From Haladaptatus sp. DYF46 (GTDB lineage: Archaea > Halobacteriota > Halobacteria > Halobacteriales > Haladaptataceae), in the NCBI RefSeq assembly GCF_021083305.1, contig NZ_JAJFAY010000005.1, positions 1 to 64,000 on the forward strand: a stretch of DNA of 64,000 nucleotides, given 5' to 3'. The translations under genes and the position numbers were made by a program. Shown here piece by piece: positions 46,436-56,422 of the stretch; within the stretch, counting starts at the first letter, position 1; each line of letters opens with the position of its first letter. The notes beneath the pieces are model-generated. The model was given only the letters and a program-made list of their open reading frames with translations, was not told where the DNA came from and made no database searches.

Positions 46436-47049
46436 CGGTATTCCACTCTCCGTCCATACCGGACGACGGAGCCTCGCTGCTAGCTCCCTCGGTATCCTCG
46501 TCGTCAGCGTCGCGCACATGTCGATTTCCCATGTGTCCCTCTCCGAGTCATTCGTTTACCGGACGCCGACTCTCCAGCGTACGGAATACGCTGTGACCTC
46601 GTAGTCGTCATCCCGTCGGAGACGAATCGATCATCGGTGGCCCTATCGAACCGTTTCCGATTTGATTTTCCGAAAACCGATCCCCACTACCGTTCACCGG
46701 GAAAGGCACGGAATGCCGATCGCAGGCTCCCACAACCGGTCAGTCGCAGGAGCGTCGCATGATGGCTCCTTGGAGCCATCCCGGCCGGTTGTGAGAGCGC
46801 ATCTGTACCATCGGATGGCGGAACAAAACGCGTTCCGGTAACACAAATATCGATTGTAGTAACCCACGTTCGCAACCGATGGCATCGGTAGCACGTTCCG
46901 ACAGCCGTTCATTTTGAGATGGAACGCGACTATCCGAATCTCATAAGTTATCGGTTGCATTTTCAGATGCTATCTAGTTATAATGAAGAACCCCCAGAGT
47001 AGCTATGCAGAACTCTTATGTACCTACGACCCATTTTATAGAATAGATT
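46436..47049. other. Gene-poor region with a repeat scrap
   Basis: About 610 bp with no complete gene. 46823-46857 resembles 9750-9785, and the minus-strand stub around 46700-46870 reads like protein (DICVTGTRFVPPSDGTDALS) without domain or start. It may be mobile element debris. A small hairpin (CACATG ... CATGTG) lies at about 46516-46536. Confidence 0.35.
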
Positions 47050-47274
47050 ATGACAGGATATTATGATCTCATTCTCGGTTTGATCCCGCTCGCATTGATC
47101 GGTGTAACCGGTGCAGTCAGCGCCGCTGGGCTTTCGATGACAGCAGCCGTACCGGTCGGCGCAACCGTCTCCATCCTCCTGATCGGGCATGCGCTATTCG
47201 TCAATGGACCCGTTTCTTCCGCTCCTGAATCGACACCCGCAACTCCATCTCCTCGGATGAACTCGGCGGACTAA
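47050..47274 (+). CDS. Small membrane protein
   Basis: 74 residues. Two membrane segments (LILGLIPLALIGVTGAV and AAVPVGATVSILLIGHALFV) are joined by a short loop, and the tail is proline/serine-rich. Proteins of this form, about 70 residues with two helices, are common and uncharacterised in haloarchaea. A TATA-like TTTTATAGAATAG lies 20 bases before the ATG, suggesting leaderless transcription. Confidence 0.6.
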   Translation: MTGYYDLILGLIPLALIGVTGAVSAAGLSMTAAVPVGATVSILLIGHALFVNGPVSSAPESTPATPSPRMNSAD

Positions 47275-47383
47275 GTTCTCATCTCGGCGGTCCGGGTTTG
47301 CTCTCTCGTCCGTTCGGCGATTATCCGAACGGGGTGTTCAAAGGAATCACGGTCAGTCCGCGCGTGAAAAGACGATCGTTCAG

Positions 47384-47764
47384 CTATCGTTTCCTCAGGC
47401 GGTGTGATAGCTGACCGATGTTGGTCCACCCGCGCAGTCTCTCGCTCTCTCGATCGTACTTGATGACATCGTGCTCGGCGAGTAGCGGCAGATGATCGTT
47501 CCAGACGGCCTTCGTAATCTCTTCGAAGAGTCGAGTCGGCGTGCCATCGGAACTGTCCTCCAGTTCTTGGTAGGTGAGGTGTTCGATCAGTGATTCGATC
47601 TCGACCGGACCATCACATACTTGTAAATACGAAACGATCACCCGTCGCCGTTGGCTCGTGAGCAATTCACTGATTTCCGTCTCCGAAAGTCTCTGGTCTG
47701 TTGCACCGCTGATAGTGCTTTCGAGGTCTTCGGTCGCTGTTCGAAATTTCATATGTTTGTTCAT
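47384..47764 (-). CDS. Winged-helix regulator, DUF7344-like
   Basis: 126 residues if started at the first ATG (47764); a TTG three codons earlier is possible. SETEISELLTSQRRRVIVSY followed by IESLIEHL and HLPLLAEHDVIKYDRESERL is a compact winged helix of the haloarchaeal DUF7344 type, probably DNA-binding. The neighbour at 48832 has the same design. Target unknown. Confidence 0.72.
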   Translation of the reverse strand: MNKHMKFRTATEDLESTISGATDQRLSETEISELLTSQRRRVIVSYLQVCDGPVEIESLIEHLTYQELEDSSDGTPTRLFEEITKAVWNDHLPLLAEHDVIKYDRESERLRGWTNIGQLSHRLRKR

Positions 47765-47773
47765 TGCTCTCAA

Positions 47774-48168
47774 GCGTCCTTTCGTCCACTTTGTAGTAAC
47801 TCGCGTGGCGATGAATATCTCGCTGTTGCGTATGTCACCGTATAAAATGGGGACAGGTAGGTGAGTACGTCTCTAAACTCAAATGGGGTCAGCGAACGCA
47901 CCCCCCATACTGCGTCGGGGAGGGAGCGATTGGTGCCGAAGAGGATCGCTCGCTATGCTATGGAGCACCTCGTTATCGATCGACTGCGTGGCCATTCTAA
48001 ACGGCAGTGCCATCCGTCCGATCTAAACGGCCACGGACGCTATTTCCATCATCACCAAAGCCACGCAAAATCGCGGGTGACAAAGCCGCCACAATTTCGA
48101 CACCGACTGTCGGCGATCCGCGACTCCGTTCGACTCGAGGTGGTCGTCTCGGACGTGATTTACTTCCT
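47774..48168. other. Intergenic region, nothing recognised
   Basis: About 395 bp between a DUF7344-like gene and a zinc ribbon gene. Both adjacent genes are leftward. No further gene or repeat is recognised. Confidence 0.35.
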
Positions 48169-48369
48169 CTACATATCGTTTGCGCGTTGTTCGGTCGTCG
48201 CGCCACACTGCTGGCACTTCGTGACCCGATACGGTTCGCGGGAGAACACTGCATTCGAATCGGCTTCGCTCTCGGTGACTAGTTTAACCGTCACCTCGTG
48301 CGGCGTCATCGCATCACAGTTATCACACCGTTCGCTAGGTTGATTGTCGGCAGTTGCTGTGGTGACCAT
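48169..48369 (-). CDS. Small zinc ribbon protein
   Basis: 66 residues with two CxxC pairs, ERCDNCDAMTPHEV and VTKCQQCGATTEQ, spaced as a zinc ribbon. Small haloarchaeal proteins of this kind (DUF7835-like) are abundant and of unknown role; protein or nucleic acid contacts are usual for such ribbons. I start at the ATG at 48369 (MVTTATADNQ); a start 11 codons earlier is less likely. Confidence 0.65.
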   Translation of the reverse strand: MVTTATADNQPSERCDNCDAMTPHEVTVKLVTESEADSNAVFSREPYRVTKCQQCGATTEQRANDM

Positions 48370-48831
48370 GATAGTTAGTGGATCGAGTGGTCTGCTTCGC
48401 ACTCGGTTGCGGCTCGGTACAGAAGAAGAGACAACGTGAGAGGGCCATTACGTTCTGGCTTTGAATGCAAGTCATACTAAACCCGGCGGATACTGCCGTG
48501 CGGATCCGGAATACGATGCTTGGAAACGACCGTCCGACTACCCATCGCATCCTTTCTGCTGTTCACTCGTGGCTTCAAGAGCCGTCAATAAAATCGAATC
48601 CTGAGAATATGAAAATATGGCCTTCTCGTGTGGAAGACGTGGAACCGAGAAGCCTGCAAATGCAGCCCGAAGTTTATTACAGAAACATATACTTTGGATA
48701 ATCGTATCGTTGAATAGAAAGTGTGTTCGAGCCGCGCTCCGATGATCCTTGCAGCGCGTTCGGATCGCGTTCATGCGCGTCGCCGGTACGAGGGACACAC
48801 TGCCCATGCGCCATCACAAAAGCACATACCA
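48370..48831. other. Intergenic region, nothing recognised
   Basis: About 460 bp between divergent genes. The sequence becomes AT-rich at 48670-48720. No gene is recognised; the extension of the next frame up to 48721 is not protein-like. Confidence 0.35.
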
Positions 48832-49266
48832 ATGAATCCGCACGACAACGCTCGGTCCAGTAGGCTCGATTCTACGACGAGTAGCTCGCAGTTCAACCGC
48901 AACCCGATAAACTCTTCTCAGCGCAAGGATGGCTCTGCATCCGCGAATCCCTCCCTCGATACGATCTTCGATATCCTGTCCCATTCGTATCGCCGCCAAA
49001 TCCTCTTCTTCCTTTCACGGACCGAAGACGATCTCGCGACAGTAGCCGATCTCGTCACGCATATTTCGGAGCATGAATCGGGGGACGAGACGAGCACACG
49101 ACGGACTCGGGGTGACGCCGTGAGTATCGCGTTGCATCACAACCACCTCCCAAAGCTGGAAGATGCCGGAATGGTCGAGTTCGATACCCGAAGCGAAACG
49201 ATCCGATACCGGGCTCACCCGCTAGTAGAAAAGTGTCTGGCTGTGATCGATACGAGGGAGAAGTGA
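48832..49266 (+). CDS. Winged-helix regulator, DUF7344-like
   Basis: 144 residues. A serine-rich, disordered N-terminus of about 40 residues precedes DTIFDILSHSYRRQILFFLS, then VADLVTHISEHESG and ALHHNHLPKLEDAGMVEFDT, the winged helix of haloarchaeal DUF7344 type regulators. The start is the ATG at 48832. It is probably DNA-binding and redox- or stress-linked by context only. Confidence 0.72.
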   Translation: MNPHDNARSSRLDSTTSSSQFNRNPINSSQRKDGSASANPSLDTIFDILSHSYRRQILFFLSRTEDDLATVADLVTHISEHESGDETSTRRTRGDAVSIALHHNHLPKLEDAGMVEFDTRSETIRYRAHPLVEKCLAVIDTREK

Positions 49267-49445
49267 TCGACCATCGACCGACTAGATACGGATAGGCTGT
49301 TTCATCGACGTATGTGCGTGTTTCTACGAGAGTAGTCGCTTCATCTCTTGCCAGAGGATGTTTATAACTACGTGCCCACGTTTTGGATGGAGTGCTCGGT
49401 GGGAAATCTCCAACAGTACGAGCGCTCCGGGGAGAGCCTACAATC

Positions 49446-49736
49446 ATGGGAGAGACTTCAACCAATACACCAAACGACGAGCAAACGACCGTAGCAAAGC
49501 CCTCGATCACGGTGTTGATCCATGCCGCCATCGCTGCCCGTGACGGTCCCGATATGAACGACTGTCCGCCATTGTACGAAGCTATCGACCCGGATGCACT
49601 CGACGCGCTGTTCGCTCCACTCCATCGAGAGAACGACCGACACGGGAAAGTGATGTTCGAGTACTGCGGCTATCGGGTCAGCGTCCACGCTGATCGGACG
49701 ATCGAACTCGAACCGCTCGATGCCGAGAGTCGATAA
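49446..49736 (+). CDS. HalOD1-domain protein
   Basis: A 96-residue protein. ITVLIHAAIAARDGPDMNDC, then LYEAIDPDALDALFAP, and FEYCGYRVSVHADRTIELEP is the HalOD1 output domain common in haloarchaeal signalling proteins. Stand-alone forms like this may read out a two-component or light signal. A similar but frameshifted copy is at 9897. No histidine kinase is adjacent. Confidence 0.72.
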   Translation: MGETSTNTPNDEQTTVAKPSITVLIHAAIAARDGPDMNDCPPLYEAIDPDALDALFAPLHRENDRHGKVMFEYCGYRVSVHADRTIELEPLDAESR

Positions 49737-49859
49737 GACGCCGTGAATTACCCGGCTACCGTGTTTTCGTCGGACCCCTCATTGGCCGGATCGAGCGGGT
49801 GAAGGGAACGTACAACGGTAACCTATCCTACGAAGTCTCAACGGGGACTATCCGGGAGG

Positions 49860-50429
49860 TCAACCGCCACGAACGAACGTTACGGGACATGGTGCGTTGA
49901 GAAGGACGTACTGAGCAGTACTTCGGAACAACATCCCCCCGCCCGAAGACCGCTGTGTATGACCGATGATGACTTGCGAAGCGTCGGTATCATTTGCAAC
50001 CTCGACGATAGATGCGCCGACGCTGTCGGCTATGCGTCCGTGAATAGCGACGGGTACACCGACGTTATGAATCGGATCTTTCAGCTGCGTAGTGGCCTCC
50101 CGGATGGAAGCGGTCCGTGCCGCGACTTCGTCCGGGTCGGGTGGTGATGCAACATCGTAATTGAGCCGGTCAACCGTCCGTTCGAATTCGGCACCCGAAA
50201 AGACGCGAACGAGATGAACGGTTGCGTGCGCAGGACCTGCAATATCCACAGCAGTGTCGGCGAGCTTGTCGATGGAGGACTCGTCGGTTTCGTTAACTGC
50301 AATGACGATCGCGGATTCCGTTTTTTCCGTGGTACGGTCGACTCCTTGCCGAGAACGATGGTCGTGGTCGCGATTTTGGTCGTGCATGTGTTGTTCTATC
50401 TCTTTGTAGCAGTGTCTTCGAACGCTCAT
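49860..50429 (-). CDS. Universal stress protein
   Basis: About 189 residues. The UspA-type core begins at AIVIAVNETDESSIDKLAD near residue 41 and ends with VIIGHTQRSSGGGMLFRSTA, then LLNAPCPVTFVRGG; the nucleotide loop is the G-x2-R-S-x variant. The N-terminal 40 residues are basic and His-rich (MHDQNRDHDHRSRQ), unusual for haloarchaea, and the true start may be the ATG at 50387 (MHDQNRD). It is the third Usp protein in this window and stands alone on its strand. Confidence 0.75.
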   Translation of the reverse strand: MSVRRHCYKEIEQHMHDQNRDHDHRSRQGVDRTTEKTESAIVIAVNETDESSIDKLADTAVDIAGPAHATVHLVRVFSGAEFERTVDRLNYDVASPPDPDEVAARTASIREATTQLKDPIHNVGVPVAIHGRIADSVGASIVEVANDTDASQVIIGHTQRSSGGGMLFRSTAQYVLLNAPCPVTFVRGG

Positions 50430-50803
50430 CGTGGAGGAGAGACTCAGGGAGACCCAACTAGATCCAATGGTTTCCAGTCAGTAACGCACAGGTAGTCACA
50501 GTATCATCCCAAGAACGGGAACGGTGTTTGTAAATTCTTCCCTAGTACACTCTAGGGTGTCCTCAATCGGGAGGTCCTCCGGCTCGATCAGGGTACTCGA
50601 TTAGGAGGTCCTCGTGGAGTACGTGGACCTCACCCCGCCGTTTTCGGGACCGTCTCCACGTCAAATAGTCGGCGATGTGATCCGTTTCCTCCGAAACGAC
50701 CGGTTTCAGGTAGTCTCATCGGTGATCTCGGGGGAAATCGGTAGATCTGCAAAGGACCCAAATGACTGGCACCGATACCTAGTGGGACGGAGATCCAGCA
50801 CCG
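50430..50803. other. Intergenic region
   Basis: About 370 bp. Two GGAGGTCCTC motifs lie at 50570-50579 and 50604-50613, 34 bp apart, and might be sites for a regulator of the truncated transporter gene. No gene is recognised. Confidence 0.3.
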
Positions 50804-51199
50804 GTGACTGTATACAGACGGGTCTATCGATGGATCACCGACTACTCGGGACGACAAGTCCCCGAAAGTATCTCCGAAGAGGCCTATCAGGAGACGCCGC
50901 GGAATTTCGTTCTCAACCTGTTGAACGGGACTTCGACGAAGCTAGCCGAGCAACTCGCCAGTCCGGATCTGGTGTTGGTCTGGCTGCTCAGCGCGCTCGG
51001 GGCACCGGTGTTCTTCTCGGGAATGCTGGAGCCGATACGTCGAGGAGCCGCGTCGTTCCCACAACTCGTCGCCTCCGGGCGCATGCGTGGGTACGCGAAA
51101 CGCAAGTGGTTCTGGGTCGGCGCGGGTATCTTTCAGTCGATCGCGCTCCTGATCATGCTCGCGACTACCCTGTTACTCACCGGCGTCTGGGCGGACTGA
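50804..51199 (+). pseudogene. Major facilitator transporter, N-terminal fragment
   Basis: 131 codons from a GTG. ASPDLVLVWLLSALGAPVFF is helix one, and PQLVASGRMRGYAKRKWFWV, then SIALLIMLATTLLLTGVWAD, covers the loop and later helices of a haloarchaeal MFS-type carrier; members are about 400 residues. The frame ends at a stop at 51197, and nothing of the remaining helices follows. brxA starts 119 bp on. The gene was probably cut by arrival of the BREX segment. Confidence 0.5.
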
Positions 51200-51318
51200 T
51201 CTCGCGCAGACGACGGCTTCCCGATCGTCCATCGTCTCCGTATCGGTCGCGACTGTTTATCTCCACCGTCGCTGGCTTTCCCTACGACATAAGTAGCATC
51301 GATGAGTCGACTCGTAGT

Positions 51319-52161
51319 ATGAGTCTTCGCACAGACGGCCAAGGAACTTCTCTGCCCTCACTCGATGCGAGGTACAGTCGTAACGAGGTGTCGGTGGACC
51401 TCACGAGATGCGGGCTTCTCGTCGAGAACGCGGAGACGGTGGCGCGACTCTACGCTCGTCACCGTGACTGGACGGTTGTCGAAGAGAGGTGGCTCGAAGA
51501 GAGACACGACGAGCGGAGTACCCGAGGGAGTTCACGGGGAATCTATCGCGTTCTCAGCTCTCGCTTTAAAACAGCCAGCCCAAACCTCCCCGCAGTCACC
51601 CAACTTCCGTCCGTCTTTGACCAGTGCGAAACGAGGCGCGGCAAAGCACAGGTTCTCTATTTCTATCTCGTCGAGGACGACCCGCTGGTGAAGTACGTCG
51701 TCCATCGGTACGTCCAGCGATTCCAGAACGCCAGCGACGAGGGACTCGATTTCTCACAGGAGACGGTCGATCGATTCCTGAACGAATTTCACTACGACGA
51801 CGGGAGCGAATTCGACTATGCGGATTCCACGACGCACCGGTGGGGGAAAGGACTGCGCTCGGTGCTACGCGAGATCGACGTTCTCGAAACCCAACAGTCG
51901 CTACAAGGTCGAGCACCGAACGTCGGGACGATTCCGTTACTCGTCGCATCGGGGTATTCCTACGAGAACGACGGCAAGGAATGGCTATCCCGGCCAGTCG
52001 GCTGGCACTATCTCTTCCAACCGGAACAGTACTGGGATTCGCTGGCCGAACGCGTGAGCGGACATCCGGACTGGGAGGCCAGCGGAATTCACGGGGAACT
52101 ACGACTCCAACCGGTCGGAGAAACCTTCGCATGGGCAGAACGGGCGGAGGAGAACGAATGA
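51319..52161 (+). CDS. brxA: BrxA, BREX accessory protein
   Basis: A 280-residue protein matching the BrxA (DUF1819) family. YSRNEVSVDLTRCGLLVENA opens it and AQVLYFYLVEDDPLVKYVVH, then WGKGLRSVLREIDVLETQQ, are typical. BrxA is a small DNA-binding core component of BREX phage defence. A TATA-like TGTTTATC at about 51255 gives a promoter. The ATG at 51319 is chosen as the first start of the family-like region; the frame above, to 50614, only overlaps the MFS fragment. Its stop overlaps the start of brxC by 4 bp. Confidence 0.82.
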   Translation: MSLRTDGQGTSLPSLDARYSRNEVSVDLTRCGLLVENAETVARLYARHRDWTVVEERWLEERHDERSTRGSSRGIYRVLSSRFKTASPNLPAVTQLPSVFDQCETRRGKAQVLYFYLVEDDPLVKYVVHRYVQRFQNASDEGLDFSQETVDRFLNEFHYDDGSEFDYADSTTHRWGKGLRSVLREIDVLETQQSLQGRAPNVGTIPLLVASGYSYENDGKEWLSRPVGWHYLFQPEQYWDSLAERVSGHPDWEASGIHGELRLQPVGETFAWAERAEENE

Positions 52162-55100
52162 CATCGGACGATTGGTTCGTCGCTATCGTGGGTGACGATT
52201 TCGAGGAGTCCGTCCGTATCGACCGCGAGGACGACGGTCGGGATCACCGACTGGAGTCCATCGATACGTACCACGTGACCGCGGAGTCCGAGGAATTCAT
52301 GCGGGATTTTTTCGCCAGATTACGCGGCCGTTCCGAGGATATGCGCTCCGGCGCGAACTATTGGCTTTACGGATATTACGGGAGCGGGAAGAGCCACCTG
52401 CTCAGCGTGCTTCGAGGGCTGATGGACAGCGAATGGCTCCGGGAGCAAGACGACATTTGGCAGCAGCTAGCCGGAGACAGCGAGTTATCGACGCTGGAGA
52501 CGACGTGGGCGTCGATTCACAAGGAGTACGAAATCATCCCCGTCTCGGTGAACCTCCTCAAGTATCAGGGGCAAAAGCAGCGAAGCTTCAGTGAAATCGT
52601 GCTCCGCGCCGCACATCGATCGGAACGACTCACCGGTGTCGAGGGCGGACTCTCCTCGCAACTCGACGTTGCGTACTTCGAGGACTGGTATCGAACGACC
52701 GATGCGTGGGATGACCGAACGGAACGCGCTCGGTCGGCACTCCGATCGACCGTCGGCGACGCCGGTCGATACGGTTGGCGGGACGTCCAGCAGTACAATC
52801 TTCTCGCTAACGAAGTACTGCCGGCGCTCTTCGAGGAACAAACGGGAACGACGGACGGGCTTGATGACTTGACCCCATCCGATTTCGACCCCGCCGCGAT
52901 GGTCAGACGGCTCGAACACCTCCGAAGCGAGCGGGAAGAACGACTCGGTCGCCCGGTCAAACTCGTCCTCCTGCTCGACGAAGTGAGCCTGTTCATCGGG
53001 ACCGACTTCGACCGTCTCACCGAGTTACAGACGCTCGCGGAAAGCGTCGACGAAATCGGGGATGGTGACGTACAACTGGTGGCGACGGCGCAGGCCAAAA
53101 TTGAAGACGTTCAGCCGCAGTTTGCAGCGCACGGGGCCGACTCCAGCATTGTCAAAGACCGCTTCCCCCATCGTTTTGGACTCCCGAGCCGCCACGTCGG
53201 TGAAATTTCGACACAGCGCTTGCTAAAGAAGACGAAGGAAGGAGAGAAAGAGACGGAACGGATCCTCGAACGTACCAGCAACGACCCGGAGACACTGCTG
53301 GTGTATTCGGGGATCGAACAGAACACGGAGCCCCCGCTCGACAGTATCGAGCGTGATCGTTTCCGCGACTGTTACCCGCTTCTTCCCTACCAGCCTGCAC
53401 TATTCCTCACGATCCTCTCGAATCTTCGGGAAGCGGCCCCCGATCCGGCAAAGTCCATTTTCTCCGGAACCGCTCGTGCGATCCTGGCCCTCGTTCACGG
53501 CCTCCTTCAGGACTGGGTTGAGGAGGACGAATACGATGAGGCAACCGTCATCTCGCTGGTCGACTTCTACGACCTGATCGAACCCGAACTCGAAGATATC
53601 ACGCCTCGGGACGTAGAAGTCGTTGAGGAGATTGGACGGAAGCGAGAGGAGAAGGAACTCAACGATATCGATGTCTCGGTCGCGAAAGCAGTACTCCTGC
53701 TGCAGCACATTCCCGAGACGATTCCGATGTCGGAACGAAATCTCGCTGTTGCGATATTGAACGACCTCGACGGCCCGACACAGTTCCAGATGGAAAATCG
53801 TGTCGAGGAATCACTACAGCGGCTCCGTAAATTCATTCGCCCGACGCACGATGAGACTGGGGCAAGATACACGTTCGCCAATCAGGAAGAGCGAGAGATC
53901 TACGAGGAATCCGAAGACAACCTCGATGCCCCTGATTGGGACGACATCATTGCCTCTGTCGACGCCTATCTCTGGGAAGATATCGTTCGAGAACTATCGT
54001 TACCCACCGCCGCCGAGTACGGTGACACGGGCGAACAGTATCCGATTCGCTACGGGTTCAGCGTCGACGGTATCGACCTCGATACGTCGATCGATGCCGA
54101 TGATGCACTCGACATCGACATCGCCGTCGAGGGGGTTGGCCCCACGGACACGGATGTGAACTACGATGGCGACCCCCTCGAATGGACGATCGGAGACGAC
54201 GGGGTCGGTGATCTCCGAGAGAGCCTCATCGAGTGGTGGGCGCTCAGGGCCGCGGTCGGGGACCATGCTCTTCCCCGATCCGTGGAGCGCGACCTGTCTG
54301 ACCGGGCGTCTCGCGTTCGGAGCAAACTCGTGGAGACGCTCAAGAACGGCACGTTCGCGGTCAAGGATCGGACGGAAATACGCGGACTGACGGCCGCAGT
54401 CGAGGAGGCCATCGACGTTCGCTATCCCAGCGACTTCCATCCGATGATGATTCGTGTCGGGGAGGAACATCTGCAGGAACTTCGGAGCCTGACGGCGAAA
54501 GACCCGCTCCCGACGTGGGCCGAGCAGATCGAGGTTGCCACCGAAGATCCGGAGACCCACGGTGGCTCCATCCAGAACAACGTCCGCGCATTCACCGGTC
54601 GACAATTAAAACAGCGTGGTGGGAGTCTCGCGATGGCGACGATTCTCGACGTGATCGTCGACCGAAAACCGATCTACGAAGGCGCTCGTCCCGCACTCTG
54701 CGCGATCATTTGGGGCCTCTGCCGAAAGGGTGACTTTCTGCCGGTCGATGAAACGGGCGATTCACTCGAACTGAATGCAGTACTCGACCTCGACGCGTTG
54801 ACGACGACGCGTCTGAAGATCGCTGGCGGAAACGACGTCCGTGGGGCGCTCGAGAAGGGCGGCTTCATCGAGACGACCGAAACCGTTCCCGACGGCATCG
54901 TCAAACTACAGAAAGCAAACGACGCGCTCGCGGGGCGACTGAGAAGCATAACCGAAGACGTGGAGTTGGTCGCCGAGAACGACATCAGAACGGAACACGT
55001 TCGCGATCTTCTCGTGAGCTTCATCGACGCGCTCGATACGCAGAAAACCGCCGCGGATACCCGGCGAGAAGCCGTGAAGTCCGGGGAGACGGATTGGCAC

Positions 55101-55844
55101 GACACCGTCGAAGCCACGAGTGCTGCCCAAGAGTGGAACGAGGACGCAACGGAGGTGTGGAACCGTCGACTTCCCTCGCTCGTTCAGCTCGACGCCCAAC
55201 TCGCCCTCGCTCGACGGCCATACACGTGGCTTTCCGACGACTGTTCGGAAGCCGGCGAGGAACTCCGCGGGAATATCGACGACTACTCCGGAGAGTGGTG
55301 GAGCCACGATGGGTGGGACGGATTCACCGATGTGAGAAGCGTCTCGCCATCACTGGACACCGCGATAGAGAACGCGTGGACGACGTTCCAACAATCGACC
55401 GACATCGAGTCGCTCGTCGCCGACCTGCGAGCGCACTCGTGGGTGCAGCCGGCGGGTCGCTTCGAGTCGAACGTCCGCCCAGCCTTCGAGAGCGAGTACA
55501 TCACCCCGCTTCGGCGTGCGATCAGGTGGTACGAGGACGTCGATGAGGCCGTCGATGTCGTCACTGGCAGCACGACGACGGCGGAAACCGACGACTTCGT
55601 TCGAGCGACGGATACACTCGTGGACACGCCGCCGCTTTCCGTGTACGCTGACGCGGAAATACCCGAGTTGCGGGAGGTTTTCGAAGGATTACAGGGTGTC
55701 GTCGGTGACAGGGACCCATCCGATGTCACCATCGTCGGGCTGCTCCCGTCGGATCGCGAAACGCTCGATGCGAGACTGGAACGTCTTACAAAACAGCGCG
55801 ATCTAACCATCGAGCGGAGCGATTCGGGGGTGGTGCTTCGATGA
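52158..55844 (+). CDS. brxC: BrxC-type BREX ATPase, first copy
   Basis: A 1228-residue P-loop protein. Walker A GYYGSGKSHLL is at 72-82 and Walker B LVLLLDEVSLFIG at 269-281, with IVKDRFPHRFGLPS after the sensor region. The C-terminal half is helical with acidic stretches. BrxC/PglY is an AAA-like ATPase essential for BREX, thought to form a DNA-bound assembly with the other core proteins. It starts at the ATG at 52158, overlapping brxA, and overlaps brxB by 4 bp. It is one of two diverged BrxC-type genes here, as in type 5 BREX. The upstream frame to 51624 is not coding. Confidence 0.85.
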   Translation: MTSDDWFVAIVGDDFEESVRIDREDDGRDHRLESIDTYHVTAESEEFMRDFFARLRGRSEDMRSGANYWLYGYYGSGKSHLLSVLRGLMDSEWLREQDDIWQQLAGDSELSTLETTWASIHKEYEIIPVSVNLLKYQGQKQRSFSEIVLRAAHRSERLTGVEGGLSSQLDVAYFEDWYRTTDAWDDRTERARSALRSTVGDAGRYGWRDVQQYNLLANEVLPALFEEQTGTTDGLDDLTPSDFDPAAMVRRLEHLRSEREERLGRPVKLVLLLDEVSLFIGTDFDRLTELQTLAESVDEIGDGDVQLVATAQAKIEDVQPQFAAHGADSSIVKDRFPHRFGLPSRHVGEISTQRLLKKTKEGEKETERILERTSNDPETLLVYSGIEQNTEPPLDSIERDRFRDCYPLLPYQPALFLTILSNLREAAPDPAKSIFSGTARAILALVHGLLQDWVEEDEYDEATVISLVDFYDLIEPELEDITPRDVEVVEEIGRKREEKELNDIDVSVAKAVLLLQHIPETIPMSERNLAVAILNDLDGPTQFQMENRVEESLQRLRKFIRPTHDETGARYTFANQEEREIYEESEDNLDAPDWDDIIASVDAYLWEDIVRELSLPTAAEYGDTGEQYPIRYGFSVDGIDLDTSIDADDALDIDIAVEGVGPTDTDVNYDGDPLEWTIGDDGVGDLRESLIEWWALRAAVGDHALPRSVERDLSDRASRVRSKLVETLKNGTFAVKDRTEIRGLTAAVEEAIDVRYPSDFHPMMIRVGEEHLQELRSLTAKDPLPTWAEQIEVATEDPETHGGSIQNNVRAFTGRQLKQRGGSLAMATILDVIVDRKPIYEGARPALCAIIWGLCRKGDFLPVDETGDSLELNAVLDLDALTTTRLKIAGGNDVRGALEKGGFIETTETVPDGIVKLQKANDALAGRLRSITEDVELVAENDIRTEHVRDLLVSFIDALDTQKTAADTRREAVKSGETDWHDTVEATSAAQEWNEDATEVWNRRLPSLVQLDAQLALARRPYTWLSDDCSEAGEELRGNIDDYSGEWWSHDGWDGFTDVRSVSPSLDTAIENAWTTFQQSTDIESLVADLRAHSWVQPAGRFESNVRPAFESEYITPLRRAIRWYEDVDEAVDVVTGSTTTAETDDFVRATDTLVDTPPLSVYADAEIPELREVFEGLQGVVGDRDPSDVTIVGLLPSDRETLDARLERLTKQRDLTIERSDSGVVLR

Positions 55845-56422
55845 CGAGCGATCGTCCGCTTCACGACTTCAAGGAACGATTGGCGCGTTTCGCGGACGGA
55901 AGTCGCGGGATTCGGAACCCGTTCGTCATCGTTCCCGTTCAGCCCAAATACGAACACCGCGTCGCTGACCATCTCACCGAATGGGCGAAAAATCCGCGGA
56001 AGACGGACGGGTTTCCGAACGAGGGGTCCGTCGAAGTCCTCAGGCTGGACCGATTACTCGTCGAGACAAAGGTGTTCGACATCGCGATCGATATCGGCGA
56101 GCGAGCGGAACCGGAAGCGGTCAGGGAGACGATGCAGGAACGGCTGGCCGAAGAACTCGTGAACGAGACGATCGAGGAAATCGCGGACCCCGGACGACAA
56201 AGCCACATCGTGGTCTTGACCCATCTCGGCAGCCTCTATCCGTTCACGCGCGCCTCGGAGTTGTTGGACGAACTCGACAGGCGAAACGTCCGCTCCACGA
56301 TCGGCATTCCCTTCCCCGGTAACATCGGCGGCGGGAAGTTGAGCTTCTTCGGCGGAGAATCGCGGAGCTACTACCCGGCCCATCAGATCGAGGGGCGAGT
56401 CAAGGAGGAGCATTTGCAATGA
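55841..56422 (+). CDS. brxB: BrxB, BREX core protein
   Basis: A 193-residue protein of the BrxB (DUF1788) family. NPFVIVPVQPKYEHRVADHL, then VLRLDRLLVETKVFDIAIDI, VVLTHLGSLYPFTRASELLD and a closing FPGNIGGGKLSFFGGE are conserved parts. BrxB is small and of unresolved activity, but required for phage exclusion in studied systems. ATGA overlaps on both sides place it between the two brxC genes. Confidence 0.87.
   Translation: MTSDRPLHDFKERLARFADGSRGIRNPFVIVPVQPKYEHRVADHLTEWAKNPRKTDGFPNEGSVEVLRLDRLLVETKVFDIAIDIGERAEPEAVRETMQERLAEELVNETIEEIADPGRQSHIVVLTHLGSLYPFTRASELLDELDRRNVRSTIGIPFPGNIGGGKLSFFGGESRSYYPAHQIEGRVKEEHLQ

Noticed and set aside
46516..46536. CACATG ... CATGTG hairpin as a regulatory site
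   Set aside because: A 6-bp stem in GC-rich intergenic DNA is expected by chance. There is no second copy.
50614..51318. N-terminal extension of brxA
   Set aside because: The frame is open upstream, but it overlaps the MFS fragment and has no similarity to the BrxA family. The ATG at 51319 fits better.
51624..52157. N-terminal extension of the first brxC
   Set aside because: It overlaps brxA in another frame. The overlapping ATGA at 52158 gives the family start.
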